Positions 9,139-17,455 of a DNA stretch of 64,000 bases are shown one piece after another. The notes beneath the pieces were generated by a model. It worked only from the letters and a program-made list of their open reading frames with translations, was not told the origin of the DNA and did not search any database. Source of the DNA: Actinobacillus indolicus (GTDB lineage Bacteria; Pseudomonadota; Gammaproteobacteria; Enterobacterales; Pasteurellaceae); the NCBI RefSeq assembly GCF_004519515.1, contig NZ_CP038145.1, forward strand, positions 868,001-932,000, given 5' to 3'. The translations under genes and the position numbers were made by a program. Numbering within the stretch: the stretch's first letter is position 1; each line of letters begins with the position of its first letter.

Positions 9139-10710
9139 TTAAGCAGCACGGAAATCTTTTGGACGAATACCCAGGGCAATTAAACTTGCAAAATAGCTGA
9201 TTGCAGCAAGTACAATTAACCACGCTAGCCAATGAACCTTTGACCAAAAGTGTAATGCATTCCACCCTTGTAAATCAGGCGAAAAATAGGAAACCAATGC
9301 GCCCATGATGCACGCAGAAATGAGCAATTTTAAGGTGAAGATCGCCGTTTTTATGCTGACTTTATAAATATTACTTTGGGATAAACCACGGTAAAGTAAG
9401 GTAGCATTGACCGCCGCAGATAATGCAGAAGCCATCGCTAAACCAACAAAGCCAAAAGGAATTGCGAGTACACCAAAGCAAATGTTACTGATTGCCGCAA
9501 TGATCCCGATTTTGACTGGCGTTTTGGTATTTTGATTAGCGTAAAAACCATTGGCTAGAATGCTGATGAGCATATAACTGATTAATCCAAAGCACATCAC
9601 TGTTAATGCTTTTGAAGAAGCAATAACATCTGCCAGTTGGAATTTACCGTGCATAAACATCGTCATCATTAATGGCTGAGCTAAAATCATAATGCCAATC
9701 ATCGCAGGAATACCGAGCAGTAATACCATACGAACGCCCCAGTCCATTGTTTGCTCAAAGTTGAATTTGCGTTGCTCTTCTGTCAGATCTTTCTGTTTTG
9801 CGATACGTGAAAGGCTAGGCAATACCACCGTTGAAATCGCGATACCAAACAGACCTAATGGGAATTCAATAAGGCGATCTGCATAGTAGAGCCAACTAAT
9901 TGAGCCTGTAATTAAAAATGAGGCGATAATCTGATTAATGAGCAAGTTCAGTTGGGTAACAGAAACACCGAATAAGGCTGGGATCATCAATTTACGAACT
10001 TTTGTCACCCCTTCATCGTGCCAAGCCCATTTAGGTTTAACCAACAGCCCTTCTTTTTTCATAAAAGGGATTTGAAATAGGAATTGCAATAAGCCACCTA
10101 AAAATACCCCCCACGCAAGCGCCGTATCGGGCGAGTCAAAATAAGGGGAAGCAAAGATCGCCACAGCAATAATCGCCACATTCAGTAAAACTGGAGAAAA
10201 TGCCATCACCCCAAATTTGCCTAAGGTATTCAGCACCGCACCAGATAGGGCAACAAAGGTGATAAACCATAAATAAGGGAAGGTGATTTTTAATAATAAG
10301 GATGCTTGGGTAAACTTTTCTGCATTCGGGCCATCATTGAGCCAATCTAAAAACCAGCCCGTCCCAAATAATGCGGCAATCACAGGGGAAGCAATCATGG
10401 CGACTAAGGTGACAACAGTGACTAATCCACCCAACGTTCCCGATACTTTGGCGATAAACTCTCGGGTCTTATCTGGATCATTATCGGCATTATATTCCGC
10501 TAAAACAGGCACAAAGGCTTTAGAAAAAGCCCCTTCAGCAAAAAGCCTCCGAAGAAAGTTAGGAATACGGTTAGCAAATAAAAATACATCAGCAGCAACA
10601 CCTGCCCCCAGTAAATTTGCAACAACCACATCTCGAATTAAACCAAGTACGCGAGAGATTAATGTCATACTACTGACAATTAAGCCTGATCTTAATAATT
10701 TCTTGCTCAC
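9139..10710 (-). CDS. murJ: Lipid II flippase MurJ (MviN)
   Basis: 523 residues, about 14 membrane helices of the MOP exporter superfamily. The start MSKKLLRSGLIVSSMTLISRVLGLIRD and the NFLRRLFAEGAFSKAFVPVL segment are diagnostic of MurJ. It flips lipid II across the inner membrane for peptidoglycan synthesis. Diverges from rpsT, as mviN and rpsT do in many gamma-proteobacteria. Confidence 0.93.
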   Translation of the reverse strand: MSKKLLRSGLIVSSMTLISRVLGLIRDVVVANLLGAGVAADVFLFANRIPNFLRRLFAEGAFSKAFVPVLAEYNADNDPDKTREFIAKVSGTLGGLVTVVTLVAMIASPVIAALFGTGWFLDWLNDGPNAEKFTQASLLLKITFPYLWFITFVALSGAVLNTLGKFGVMAFSPVLLNVAIIAVAIFASPYFDSPDTALAWGVFLGGLLQFLFQIPFMKKEGLLVKPKWAWHDEGVTKVRKLMIPALFGVSVTQLNLLINQIIASFLITGSISWLYYADRLIEFPLGLFGIAISTVVLPSLSRIAKQKDLTEEQRKFNFEQTMDWGVRMVLLLGIPAMIGIMILAQPLMMTMFMHGKFQLADVIASSKALTVMCFGLISYMLISILANGFYANQNTKTPVKIGIIAAISNICFGVLAIPFGFVGLAMASALSAAVNATLLYRGLSQSNIYKVSIKTAIFTLKLLISACIMGALVSYFSPDLQGWNALHFWSKVHWLAWLIVLAAISYFASLIALGIRPKDFRAA

Positions 10711-10748
10711 AATCTGTTCTCTTTATCTTCTTAAAAAATTGATCGGAA

Positions 10749-10792
10749 TTTTAGCAGTTTGTTATAGGAAAATCAGAAAAAAACTGCTAAAA
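10749..10792. repeat. Inverted repeat in the murJ-rpsT divergent region
   Basis: TTTTAGCAGTTT (10749-10760) and AAACTGCTAAAA (10781-10792) are perfect 12-bp arms with a 20-base spacer. No T-run follows on either strand, so it is not a standard terminator. Could be an operator or a stem in a leader transcript. Confidence 0.5.
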
Positions 10793-10950
10793 TCCGCCCC
10801 TATCTTTTACTCAAGAACACTTCTTGTGTGAAACGATGTTATTTTCAAGCCCGTGTCTCGTTGAAAATGAATTTAAACTATCGATAGCACTGCATAAAAA
10901 ATTGTTTTTTATGTTTTTATTTTTACACAGATATTTTTAGGAGTTTGACC

Positions 10951-11214
10951 TTGGCTAATATCAAGTCAGCACAAAAACGTGCGGTTCAATCAGAAAAACG
11001 CCGCCAACATAACGCAAGCCAACGCTCAATGATGCGTACCTTCATCAAAAAAGTATACGCAGCAGTAGCAACTGGTGATAAAGCAGCTTCAGAAGCAGCT
11101 TTCGTTGAAATGCAAAAAGTTGTGGATCGTATGGCATCTAAAGGCTTAATCCACGCTAACAAAGCAGCTAACCACAAATCTAAGTTAGCAGCTCAAATCA
11201 AAAAATTAGCGTAA
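10951..11214 (+). CDS. rpsT: 30S ribosomal protein S20
   Basis: 87 residues starting (M)ANIKSAQKRAVQSEKRR. I take the TTG at 10951 as start: AGGAG lies 7 bases before it, and E. coli S20 also begins Met-Ala-Asn-Ile-Lys from a UUG codon. An alternative TTG at 10945 would add Met-Thr and overlap the ribosome-binding site. In E. coli the UUG start is part of S20 autogenous control; the same is plausible here. S20 binds 16S rRNA. Confidence 0.95.
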   Translation: MANIKSAQKRAVQSEKRRQHNASQRSMMRTFIKKVYAAVATGDKAASEAAFVEMQKVVDRMASKGLIHANKAANHKSKLAAQIKKLA

Positions 11215-11247
11215 TTGCTTTTTTAAACAAATTTGCAAATTTTTTGG

Positions 11248-11276
11248 AAAAACCGACCACTTGGTCGGTTTTTTTA
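11248..11276 (+). terminator. Rho-independent terminator of rpsT
   Basis: Stem AAAAACCGACC / GGTCGGTTTTT with a 4-base loop (ACTT) and a run of T residues. Confidence 0.92.
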
Positions 11277-11316
11277 TAGGTAAATTGCCGAAACAAAACC
11301 TGCCACTATTTATACT

Positions 11317-11991
11317 TTATATAGAGACAATCTTCAAAATTTCAGCAAAATCTTCACAAACATAATCAGGCTCAGAGTCACTAATTGGAATGTTGTAGTT
11401 GTAGCCATAGGTTAAACCTACACTTTTACAACCAACAGCTTTTGCCGCCAAAATATCGTTTTTAGAATCACCGACAAACAACATTTCATGCGGATATAAA
11501 CCAAATTTACCACAAAGGTAATAAAGTGGCGCTGGGTGTGGTTTAATTTGAGGCAGAGATTGCCCACCAAGTGCTTCTGAAAAGAGATGATCGATTTTAA
11601 AGGCTTGCAACACAGGCAAAACGTGCTTAGTTGGTTTGTTTGTTACCACAGCTAAAATATAGCCCTGTGCTTTAAGCTCTTCTAATGTTTCTTTCACATG
11701 AGGATAGAGCTTGCTGATGTTGCAGACATTTTCACCATAAAAATAACCAAATCGGCATTTAATTTGGGCTAATTCGTCCTGTGAAAATTCGCCTGCTTTT
11801 CCTGTCCATTCCATTCCTTTCGCAAAAAGTACATCAGCTCCATTGCCAATCCAAGTCAACACAAGCTCTTCAGGGGCTTGTGGCAAGCCAACTTCAGCAA
11901 AGGCAGAATTAAGCGATAAGGCTAAATCAGGTAAGCTATTGACTAGCGTTCCGTCGAGATCAAAACCGATTAATTTGAATTGTTGTGTCAT
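11317..11991 (-). CDS. gph: Phosphoglycolate phosphatase (HAD family)
   Basis: 224 residues from the ATG at 11991, which has GGAGAATAAA upstream; an earlier in-frame start would run into the USS hairpin. HAD motif I is F-D-L-D-G-T-L-V-N-S, motif II VVTNKP, motif III/IV FVGDSKNDILAAKAVG. It dephosphorylates 2-phosphoglycolate, typically from DNA repair. Next to lgt on the same strand with a USS hairpin between. Confidence 0.88.
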   Translation of the reverse strand: MTQQFKLIGFDLDGTLVNSLPDLALSLNSAFAEVGLPQAPEELVLTWIGNGADVLFAKGMEWTGKAGEFSQDELAQIKCRFGYFYGENVCNISKLYPHVKETLEELKAQGYILAVVTNKPTKHVLPVLQAFKIDHLFSEALGGQSLPQIKPHPAPLYYLCGKFGLYPHEMLFVGDSKNDILAAKAVGCKSVGLTYGYNYNIPISDSEPDYVCEDFAEILKIVSI

Positions 11992-12009
11992 TTTATTCTC
12001 CTTAAAAAG

Positions 12010-12056
12010 ACAAGCGGTGAGATTTTGCAAAAGTTTTGCGTTATCTCACCGCTTGT
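12010..12056. repeat. Inverted uptake-sequence pair between lgt and gph
   Basis: Exact ACAAGCGGT (12010-12018) and ACCGCTTGT (12048-12056) with TTTTGCAAAAGTTTTGC between; immediately after the lgt stop codon, likely terminator. Confidence 0.8.
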
Positions 12057-12059
12057 AGC

Positions 12060-12857
12060 TTATTTATTTCTATCCATTTTATAAGCAACCGCCATAATCA
12101 CAATTCCCCCAATAATCATCGGCAATGAGAGCAACTGCCCACGCGTGATTAAATCCGCTGCGGTATTCACATTTGGGTCGAACTCACGGAAGTATTCGAC
12201 GATAAAGCGGAATACTCCATAGCCCACTAAAAAGAGTCCTGCCACCGAGCCTGTTGGGCGTGGTTTACGGATATAGATGTTCAGGATAAAGAACAGTACT
12301 AACCCTTCTAAAACGGCTTCGTAAAGTTGAGATGGATGGCGTGGTAAATAGCCGCCACTCGGGAACATGATTGCCCAAGGTACATCGGTGACACGTCCCC
12401 AAAGTTCATCATTGATAAAGTTACCAATACGCCCTAAGCCTAGCCCAAACGGAATAAGCGGTGCGATAAAGTCAGCAGTTTGCCAAAAGCTACGATGTTG
12501 ACGACGGGAAGTCCAAAGCATTGCAACAATTACACCAAGTAAACCGCCGTGGAACGACATTCCCCCTTCCCAAATTCGAAATAAATACAGGGGATCTTGT
12601 AGGAAACGGTCGAAGCTATAAAAGAATACATCGCCAATTCTGCCGCCCAGTACAACGCCCCAAAAGCCGTTAAACAGAAGTTGATCGACTTGTTCTGTTG
12701 TCCATACACCGTTTGAGTTTTTCGCTCGTTTAGTACCAAGCCAATAGGCAAAGCCAAAGCCGAGCAGATACATAATGCCATACCAATGTAGCGAAATAGG
12801 CCCGAGTTTAAGGGCTACAGGATCGATATTTGGAAAGGCTAGAAATTGTTCAGACAT
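12060..12857 (-). CDS. lgt: Prolipoprotein diacylglyceryl transferase
   Basis: 265 residues, seven membrane helices. The Lgt signature is present as GRIGNFINDELWGR, with H103-type motif region LGFGFAYWLG and R-H-P-S-Q-L-Y-E. Start ATG has AAGGAAATTT upstream. It transfers diacylglycerol to the lipobox cysteine of prolipoproteins (substrates in this window include CpxD and the M48 protein). Downstream of the TSUP gene and rppH on one strand. Confidence 0.94.
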   Translation of the reverse strand: MSEQFLAFPNIDPVALKLGPISLHWYGIMYLLGFGFAYWLGTKRAKNSNGVWTTEQVDQLLFNGFWGVVLGGRIGDVFFYSFDRFLQDPLYLFRIWEGGMSFHGGLLGVIVAMLWTSRRQHRSFWQTADFIAPLIPFGLGLGRIGNFINDELWGRVTDVPWAIMFPSGGYLPRHPSQLYEAVLEGLVLFFILNIYIRKPRPTGSVAGLFLVGYGVFRFIVEYFREFDPNVNTAADLITRGQLLSLPMIIGGIVIMAVAYKMDRNK

Positions 12858-12867
12858 AAATTTCCTT

Positions 12868-13662
12868 TTATTTCAAAAACATATTTATTGCAATAATCAT
12901 TAAAAATACGGCCAACGCCCGTTTTAAAATTGGCACAGGAAGCTTATTAGCAGCATTTGCGCCAAGTTTGGAAGTAAACACCGACATCATGGTAATGCCC
13001 GCTAAGGCTGGTAAATAGACATAACCTAGCGAATATTCAGGTAGATTAGGCGCATTCCAACCACTAATGATAAAGCTAATTGTTGCGGCAAGCCCTAATA
13101 AGCCACCACAGAAAGATGAACTTCCAATCGCTTTTTTCAGTTCAATTCCTCGACTATTTAAAAACGGCACGATGAAAGCACCGCCTGCGATACCTGCAAA
13201 GCTGGAAATCATCCCGATGATACTTCCAGCAATAATCGTTGATTTGGTTGTCAACGGCTTAGGCTCTTGCTGTTTTGGCTTGAGTGCTAGAAACATCTTG
13301 ATCGAGTTATAGAACACTAAAATAGCAAAGAGTTTAGTCAGAACTGATTTAGGAAAATCACTTACAATCAAACCTGAAATAAAGACGGAAACCATTAATG
13401 CAGGGGCAAAGTATTTCAGTAATGACCATTCCACATTGCCCAGTTTATGCTGGCGTTGTGCGGCAGATAATGTTGTAAGAACAATCGTTGAGAAAGAAGT
13501 TCCCAATGCAATGGACATTAATAATTCATCAGACACACCAATTTTTGGTAAAAGATAGACAAGTGTCGGCACAATGATCATGCCTCCACCAATGCCAAAT
13601 AAGCCAGCTAAAAAGCCAGCTATTGCCCCAAGGACAAGAAATGCGATAAAAACTTCGATCAC
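12868..13662 (-). CDS. TSUP (TauE/SafE) family permease
   Basis: 264 residues with about eight hydrophobic helices. Two related halves each contain a glycine-rich loop: GLFGIGGGMIIVPTL near the N terminus and SFAGIAGGAFIVPFL in the middle, the TauE/SafE hallmark. The family moves sulfite, sulfoacetate or related anions; the substrate here is not known. The start overlaps the rppH stop by 4 bases and lgt follows after 10 bp, so rppH, this gene and lgt form an operon. Confidence 0.85.
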   Translation of the reverse strand: MIEVFIAFLVLGAIAGFLAGLFGIGGGMIIVPTLVYLLPKIGVSDELLMSIALGTSFSTIVLTTLSAAQRQHKLGNVEWSLLKYFAPALMVSVFISGLIVSDFPKSVLTKLFAILVFYNSIKMFLALKPKQQEPKPLTTKSTIIAGSIIGMISSFAGIAGGAFIVPFLNSRGIELKKAIGSSSFCGGLLGLAATISFIISGWNAPNLPEYSLGYVYLPALAGITMMSVFTSKLGANAANKLPVPILKRALAVFLMIIAINMFLK

Positions 13663-14273
13663 GACTTTTTCCCCTTAAATGTACGATATAGTTTACGAAA
13701 TTCCCGCTTGGATTGGTGAGAGTCTCGTTTTTCTGCTTTGAACTCTTTTTGCTCTTTCACTTCTTCTCGGTTTTTATCGCTGTCATTTTTTTTCATTTCA
13801 CCCATCAATACTTGGGCAAACTCTTTCATCACTTTGCGATAAACATCACGTTTAAATGACACCACTTGTCGAACGGGATACCAAAAGCTCACCCAACGCC
13901 AGCCGTCAAATTCGGGCGTTTTACTGGCTTTCAGGTTTATTTCATTTTCATCAGAGAGTAATTGGAGTAGGAACCAACGTTGTTTTTGTCCAATACATAC
14001 AGGATGTGTTTGTTCATTACGAACCAAACGTTTCGGCAATTTATATTTTAGCCAATATTTGGATGCCCAAAGTAATCGTACATCTTTTTTGGATAAACCG
14101 ACTTCTTCGTAGAGCTCACGGTACATTGCTGCTTCAATGTTTTCACCCTCATTGATTCCACCTTGTGGAAATTGCCAAGAGTTTTGACCAAACCGTTTTG
14201 CCCAGAGAACCTGTCCTTGTTTATTACAGATCACGATGCCAACATTCGGGCGGTAACCATCGAAATCGATCAA
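13659..14273 (-). CDS. rppH: RNA pyrophosphohydrolase RppH (NudH)
   Basis: 204 residues. Nudix box at about 38-60: G-x5-E-x7-R-E-L-x-E-E-V-G. The start YRPNVGIVICN and PQGGINEGE match RppH, which removes pyrophosphate from 5' RNA ends and triggers decay. The C-terminal 45 residues are very basic and charged (KREFRKLYRTFKGKKS), an extension beyond the roughly 176 residues of E. coli RppH. First gene of the operon with the TSUP permease and lgt. Confidence 0.9.
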   Translation of the reverse strand: MIDFDGYRPNVGIVICNKQGQVLWAKRFGQNSWQFPQGGINEGENIEAAMYRELYEEVGLSKKDVRLLWASKYWLKYKLPKRLVRNEQTHPVCIGQKQRWFLLQLLSDENEINLKASKTPEFDGWRWVSFWYPVRQVVSFKRDVYRKVMKEFAQVLMGEMKKNDSDKNREEVKEQKEFKAEKRDSHQSKREFRKLYRTFKGKKS

Positions 14274-14388
14274 TTTAGACCGCCTTATTTAATCAATTTA
14301 AAAATAGTGAGATTGTTTCATACTTCGGCTATTTGAACAACCGCCAAGGGCAAAACAAGCGGTGAGATTTACACATTTTTTTACAAGT

Positions 14389-14667
14389 TGTGGATAACAT
14401 TGTGAGTAAGCTGAGAATTTGCTGAGAGTTTTCATTGGATAAGCTTAGGAATACCTTGATCTTCTATGGGATCTTTTTTCTGATTAAGATCCCAAAAAGG
14501 AAAAATCTTACTGGATAAGTACACATTTAACTGATTAATTTATTTTCAAAAGTGAATAAGATTAGCAAAATTTATACGCTTTTCTTACTTTTTCCACATT
14601 AGCTAGGGTTTTATCCCCATTCTCTGTGGATAAAATTGTGATAGATCGGGATAATGATCGTGTATAA
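14389..14667. promoter_or_regulatory. DnaA-box cluster with GATC sites in a 604-bp AT-rich gap (oriC-like or DnaA-titration site)
   Basis: The gap 14274-14877 has no gene. Perfect DnaA boxes (TTATCCACA, read on the minus strand) occur at 14389-14397 and 14625-14633. A relaxed box TTTTCCACA lies at 14590-14598, one-mismatch boxes at 14610-14618 (TTATCCCCA) and 14659-14667 (TTATACACG on the minus strand), and a weaker one near 14434. Six GATC sites lie between 14458 and 14682, two in oriC-13-mer-like contexts (GATCTTTTTTCTG). This resembles an origin, but gene orientation around it does not support oriC. A lone USS is at 14355-14363. Confidence 0.5.
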
Positions 14668-14790
14668 CCTAAAATAACGATCTGAATAATTTACTTTTCC
14701 TATATAAAACAATAAGTTAGATGAAATTTGAATAAGTATGAGATTGCAGTTTATTTTTTAATCATTATTTTTCTTTAAAAAATTTCATGT

Positions 14791-14806
14791 CTTAAGGGTT
14801 TCTTAA
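14791..14806 (+). promoter_or_regulatory. QseB operator upstream of ygiW-qseBC
   Basis: CTTAA-GGGTTT-CTTAA is exactly the CTTAA-N6-CTTAA direct repeat described for QseB at the ygiW-qseBC promoter of Aggregatibacter. A TAATAC hexamer 13 bases downstream (14820-14825) could be the -10 element, placing the operator near -35 to -50. Autoregulation by QseB is inferred. Confidence 0.8.
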
Positions 14807-14877
14807 GATTTATTTGGTTTAATACATTCCAACAAAGCAATATAGCTTTGGTTTATAAACTTAACTTGGAGAAATTT

Positions 14878-15300
14878 ATGAAAAAATTAACCTTAATCTC
14901 AACTTTAGTATTATCCACATTAACAGCATCAGCTTTTGCAAATACCCCAAATGGTGGATTTCAAGATCCAAATGCACCACAAACGATGAACCAAGTTCAA
15001 CAAAAAGGGGAATTTAAACGTGGAGGCTACAATAGCAATCAAGCACCTTCCAAAGTGAGTGAAGTCGCTTCAATGAATGATGATCAATATGTTGTTTTAC
15101 AAGGTAAAATTGTAAAACAAGTCGGGAAAGAAGATTTCTTATTCCGTGATACAAGCGGAGAAATTAACGTAGAAATTGAGCGTAAAGCTTGGGCAGGACA
15201 AGAAATTACCCCAAATAATGAAGTGAAACTCTATGGTGAAGTTGATAAGTCTTGGAATAAGACGGACATTGAAGTTCATCGTGTAGAAAAAGTAAATTAA
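14878..15300 (+). CDS. ygiW: YgiW/BOF family periplasmic stress protein
   Basis: 140 residues from the ATG at 14878, preceded by GGAG; an upstream in-frame start is not needed. Signal peptide 1-21 (cut after S-A-F-A). The mature part is a bacterial OB-fold (BOF) domain: residues 60-140 contain VVLQGKIVKQVGKEDFLFRD and EVKLYGEVDK. Function is poorly defined; in E. coli YgiW is linked to peroxide and acid stress. It is the first gene of ygiW-qseB-qseC, as in other Pasteurellaceae. Confidence 0.88.
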   Translation: MKKLTLISTLVLSTLTASAFANTPNGGFQDPNAPQTMNQVQQKGEFKRGGYNSNQAPSKVSEVASMNDDQYVVLQGKIVKQVGKEDFLFRDTSGEINVEIERKAWAGQEITPNNEVKLYGEVDKSWNKTDIEVHRVEKVN

Positions 15301-15312
15301 TGCGATAATTCC

Positions 15313-15336
15313 AAGTGGCAGTAATGCCACTTTTTC
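15313..15336 (+). terminator. Hairpin between ygiW and qseB, probable attenuator
   Basis: Stem AAGTGGCA / TGCCACTT with loop GTAA, followed by TTTCTATTTT. It sits inside the operon, so probably lets only part of the transcription reach qseBC, giving more YgiW than QseBC. Confidence 0.75.
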
Positions 15337-15352
15337 TATTTTGGAGGTTGAG

Positions 15353-16024
15353 ATGCGTATTTTATTAATTGAAGACGATTCGTTAATTGGCGAAGGGCTG
15401 AAATTAGGGTTAACTAAATCGGGTTTTAGTGTGGATTGGTTTACGGACGGTAAAACAGGTTTAGATGCGCTCAGTTCTGCACCTTACGATGCTGTAGTGC
15501 TCGATCTCACCTTGCCTAAAATGGACGGACTTGATGTGCTACAAAATTGGCGCAGAGCAAATCAGGATGTGCCAGTGCTGATTTTAACCGCAAGAGATAC
15601 CCTTGATGAACGTATCACAGGGCTACAACGTGGAGCAGATGATTATCTCTGTAAACCTTTTGCTCTCGCAGAGGTTGTGGCACGCTTACAAGCATTAATC
15701 CGTCGTCGTTATGGGCATACCAACCCCGTAATTGAACACAGTTTAGTGAGATTCGATCCAAACCAACGCAAAGTGTTCCTTAAAGATCAGGAAGTGACCT
15801 TAACCACAAGGGAATATAATTTACTTGAGCTATTTATGCACAATAAAGATCGTGTCTTAACCCGTTCTTCTATTGAAGAAAAACTCTATACTTGGGACGA
15901 TGAAGTTAATAGCAATGCATTAGAAGTCCATATCTACAATTTACGTCAAAAACTCGGAAAACAATTTATTCGCACTGTACACGGCGTAGGCTATACCTTA
16001 GGGAAAAACGATGAAACTCATTAA
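15353..16024 (+). CDS. qseB: OmpR-family response regulator QseB/FirR
   Basis: 223 residues from the ATG at 15353, with GGAGGTTGAG upstream. Receiver domain with D8, D9 and phospho-acceptor D51 in VVLDLTLP, and K-P-F near 100. The C-terminal winged helix (about 125-220) ends HGVGYTL, typical of OmpR regulators. The end overlaps qseC by 14 bases. Orthologues are QseB in Aggregatibacter and FirR in H. influenzae; the operator upstream of ygiW suggests autoregulation. Confidence 0.9.
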   Translation: MRILLIEDDSLIGEGLKLGLTKSGFSVDWFTDGKTGLDALSSAPYDAVVLDLTLPKMDGLDVLQNWRRANQDVPVLILTARDTLDERITGLQRGADDYLCKPFALAEVVARLQALIRRRYGHTNPVIEHSLVRFDPNQRKVFLKDQEVTLTTREYNLLELFMHNKDRVLTRSSIEEKLYTWDDEVNSNALEVHIYNLRQKLGKQFIRTVHGVGYTLGKNDETH

Positions 16025-17381
16025 AAATACCAGTTTACGTTTTCGTTTAATGTTGGTGATTTCCTGTAGTGCGGTGTTTATTTGGTTGATCTCAACGGCT
16101 GTGGCATGGGTACAAGTCCGTAGCGAAGTCAATAAAGTATTTGATGCACAACAGATTTTATTTGCGCAACGCCTTGCCTCATCGGATTTACGCACCTTAC
16201 TGATGGAACGAAAACCCCAACGTGCATTTAATGGCGAACATCATAAAAAAGGCTTTAAAAAAGCAAAATTTGATGATGATGCTTTGGCGTTTGCGATTTT
16301 CACCTCTCAAGGAGAAATGGTGCTGAGTGATGGAAATAATGGTGAAAACTTTCCGTTTAAAAATACCCGCGGTTTTTCTAAATCCCCGTTAAATAATGAA
16401 GATAATGATGAGTGGCGAATTTTTTGGTTGCCGATTGGTGATCGTTTCTTGGTTGCCGTTGGACAAGAGCTTGATTATCGTGACGATCTCACTCAAGGTA
16501 TGGTCTTTAGCCAAATGTGGATTTGGTTTGCAAGTCTTCCATTATTATTAGGCTTAATTGTTTGGGTGATTAAGCGAGAACTACAGACGTTACAACGCGT
16601 AGGCGAACAAGTTAAACAGCGAACACCAGAAGACAATAGTCCGCTTTCGACAGATGTCCCAAAAGAGATTTTGCCGTTAGTGACGAGCTTAAATCAGTTT
16701 TTTGATAAAACATCAACGATGTTATTAAGAGAGCGTCGATTTACTTCGGATGCAGCTCATGAGTTACGTAGTCCGTTAGCCGCATTAAAGATTCAAACGG
16801 AAATCGCACAATTAGCGGGTGATGACAGTGCTTTACGTGATAAGGCGTTAGGCAATTTAACCCAAGGCATTAACCGTGCAACTCAACTTATTGAGCAACT
16901 GCTTACGCTATCCCGTTTAGACAACTTAACGGAATTGGAAGGTGTGGAAGATATTCACTGGGATAGACTTATTCCATCGCTAGTGGGTGAGCTTTATTTC
17001 CAAGCACAAAAACGTGATATGGAGATTGAATTTGAACAGAAGGGAACACCTAAAATCCAACAAGGACAGCCTTTATTGCTTTCATTGATGTTAAGAAATT
17101 TGATTGATAACGCGATTAAATATTGTCAGCCAAATAGCGTAATTCGAGTAACGTTAGAACAACATCGAATTATTGTAGAAGATAATGGCGGTGGTGTGGA
17201 TGAGGCGGATTTGGCTAAATTAGGACAACGTTTTTATCGTCCAGCAGGTCAAAATGAAAAAGGAAGTGGGCTTGGTTTATCCATCGTTAGACGTATTGCA
17301 GAGCTTCACCATTATCAAATTCAGATTGAAAATGGCGCTATTGATGGTCAAAAAGGGTTAAAAGCCACCATTCTTCTTTAA
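16011..17381 (+). CDS. qseC: Sensor histidine kinase QseC/FirS
   Basis: 456 residues: membrane helix 12-33, periplasmic domain to about 165, second helix 166-188, HAMP-like linker, HisKA with phospho-acceptor H250 (DAAHELRSPL), and HATPase with N-box RNLIDNAIKY and G-boxes EDNGGG and GSGLGLSI. The periplasmic part has DYRDD at 155-159; a similar DYRED motif has been tied to ferrous iron sensing in H. influenzae FirS, so iron or other cations are plausible signals. Confidence 0.9.
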   Translation: MKLIKNTSLRFRLMLVISCSAVFIWLISTAVAWVQVRSEVNKVFDAQQILFAQRLASSDLRTLLMERKPQRAFNGEHHKKGFKKAKFDDDALAFAIFTSQGEMVLSDGNNGENFPFKNTRGFSKSPLNNEDNDEWRIFWLPIGDRFLVAVGQELDYRDDLTQGMVFSQMWIWFASLPLLLGLIVWVIKRELQTLQRVGEQVKQRTPEDNSPLSTDVPKEILPLVTSLNQFFDKTSTMLLRERRFTSDAAHELRSPLAALKIQTEIAQLAGDDSALRDKALGNLTQGINRATQLIEQLLTLSRLDNLTELEGVEDIHWDRLIPSLVGELYFQAQKRDMEIEFEQKGTPKIQQGQPLLLSLMLRNLIDNAIKYCQPNSVIRVTLEQHRIIVEDNGGGVDEADLAKLGQRFYRPAGQNEKGSGLGLSIVRRIAELHHYQIQIENGAIDGQKGLKATILL

Positions 17382-17386
17382 GCTTC

Positions 17387-17444
17387 ACAAGCGGTGCGAT
17401 TCTCTCTATTTTTTACAAAATATGAGCAGGATCGTACCGCTTGT
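17387..17444. repeat. Inverted uptake-sequence pair between qseC and rph
   Basis: Exact ACAAGCGGT (17387-17395) and ACCGCTTGT (17436-17444) in the gap between two convergent genes; can form a bidirectional terminator hairpin. Confidence 0.8.
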
Positions 17445-17455
17445 ATAATGACCAC

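Noticed and set aside
14274..14877. Calling the DnaA-box cluster the chromosomal origin outright
   Set aside because: Orientation of rpsT, dnaK and rplU-rpmA argues against it and no origin genes (gidA, mioC, dnaA) are adjacent; kept only as a candidate.
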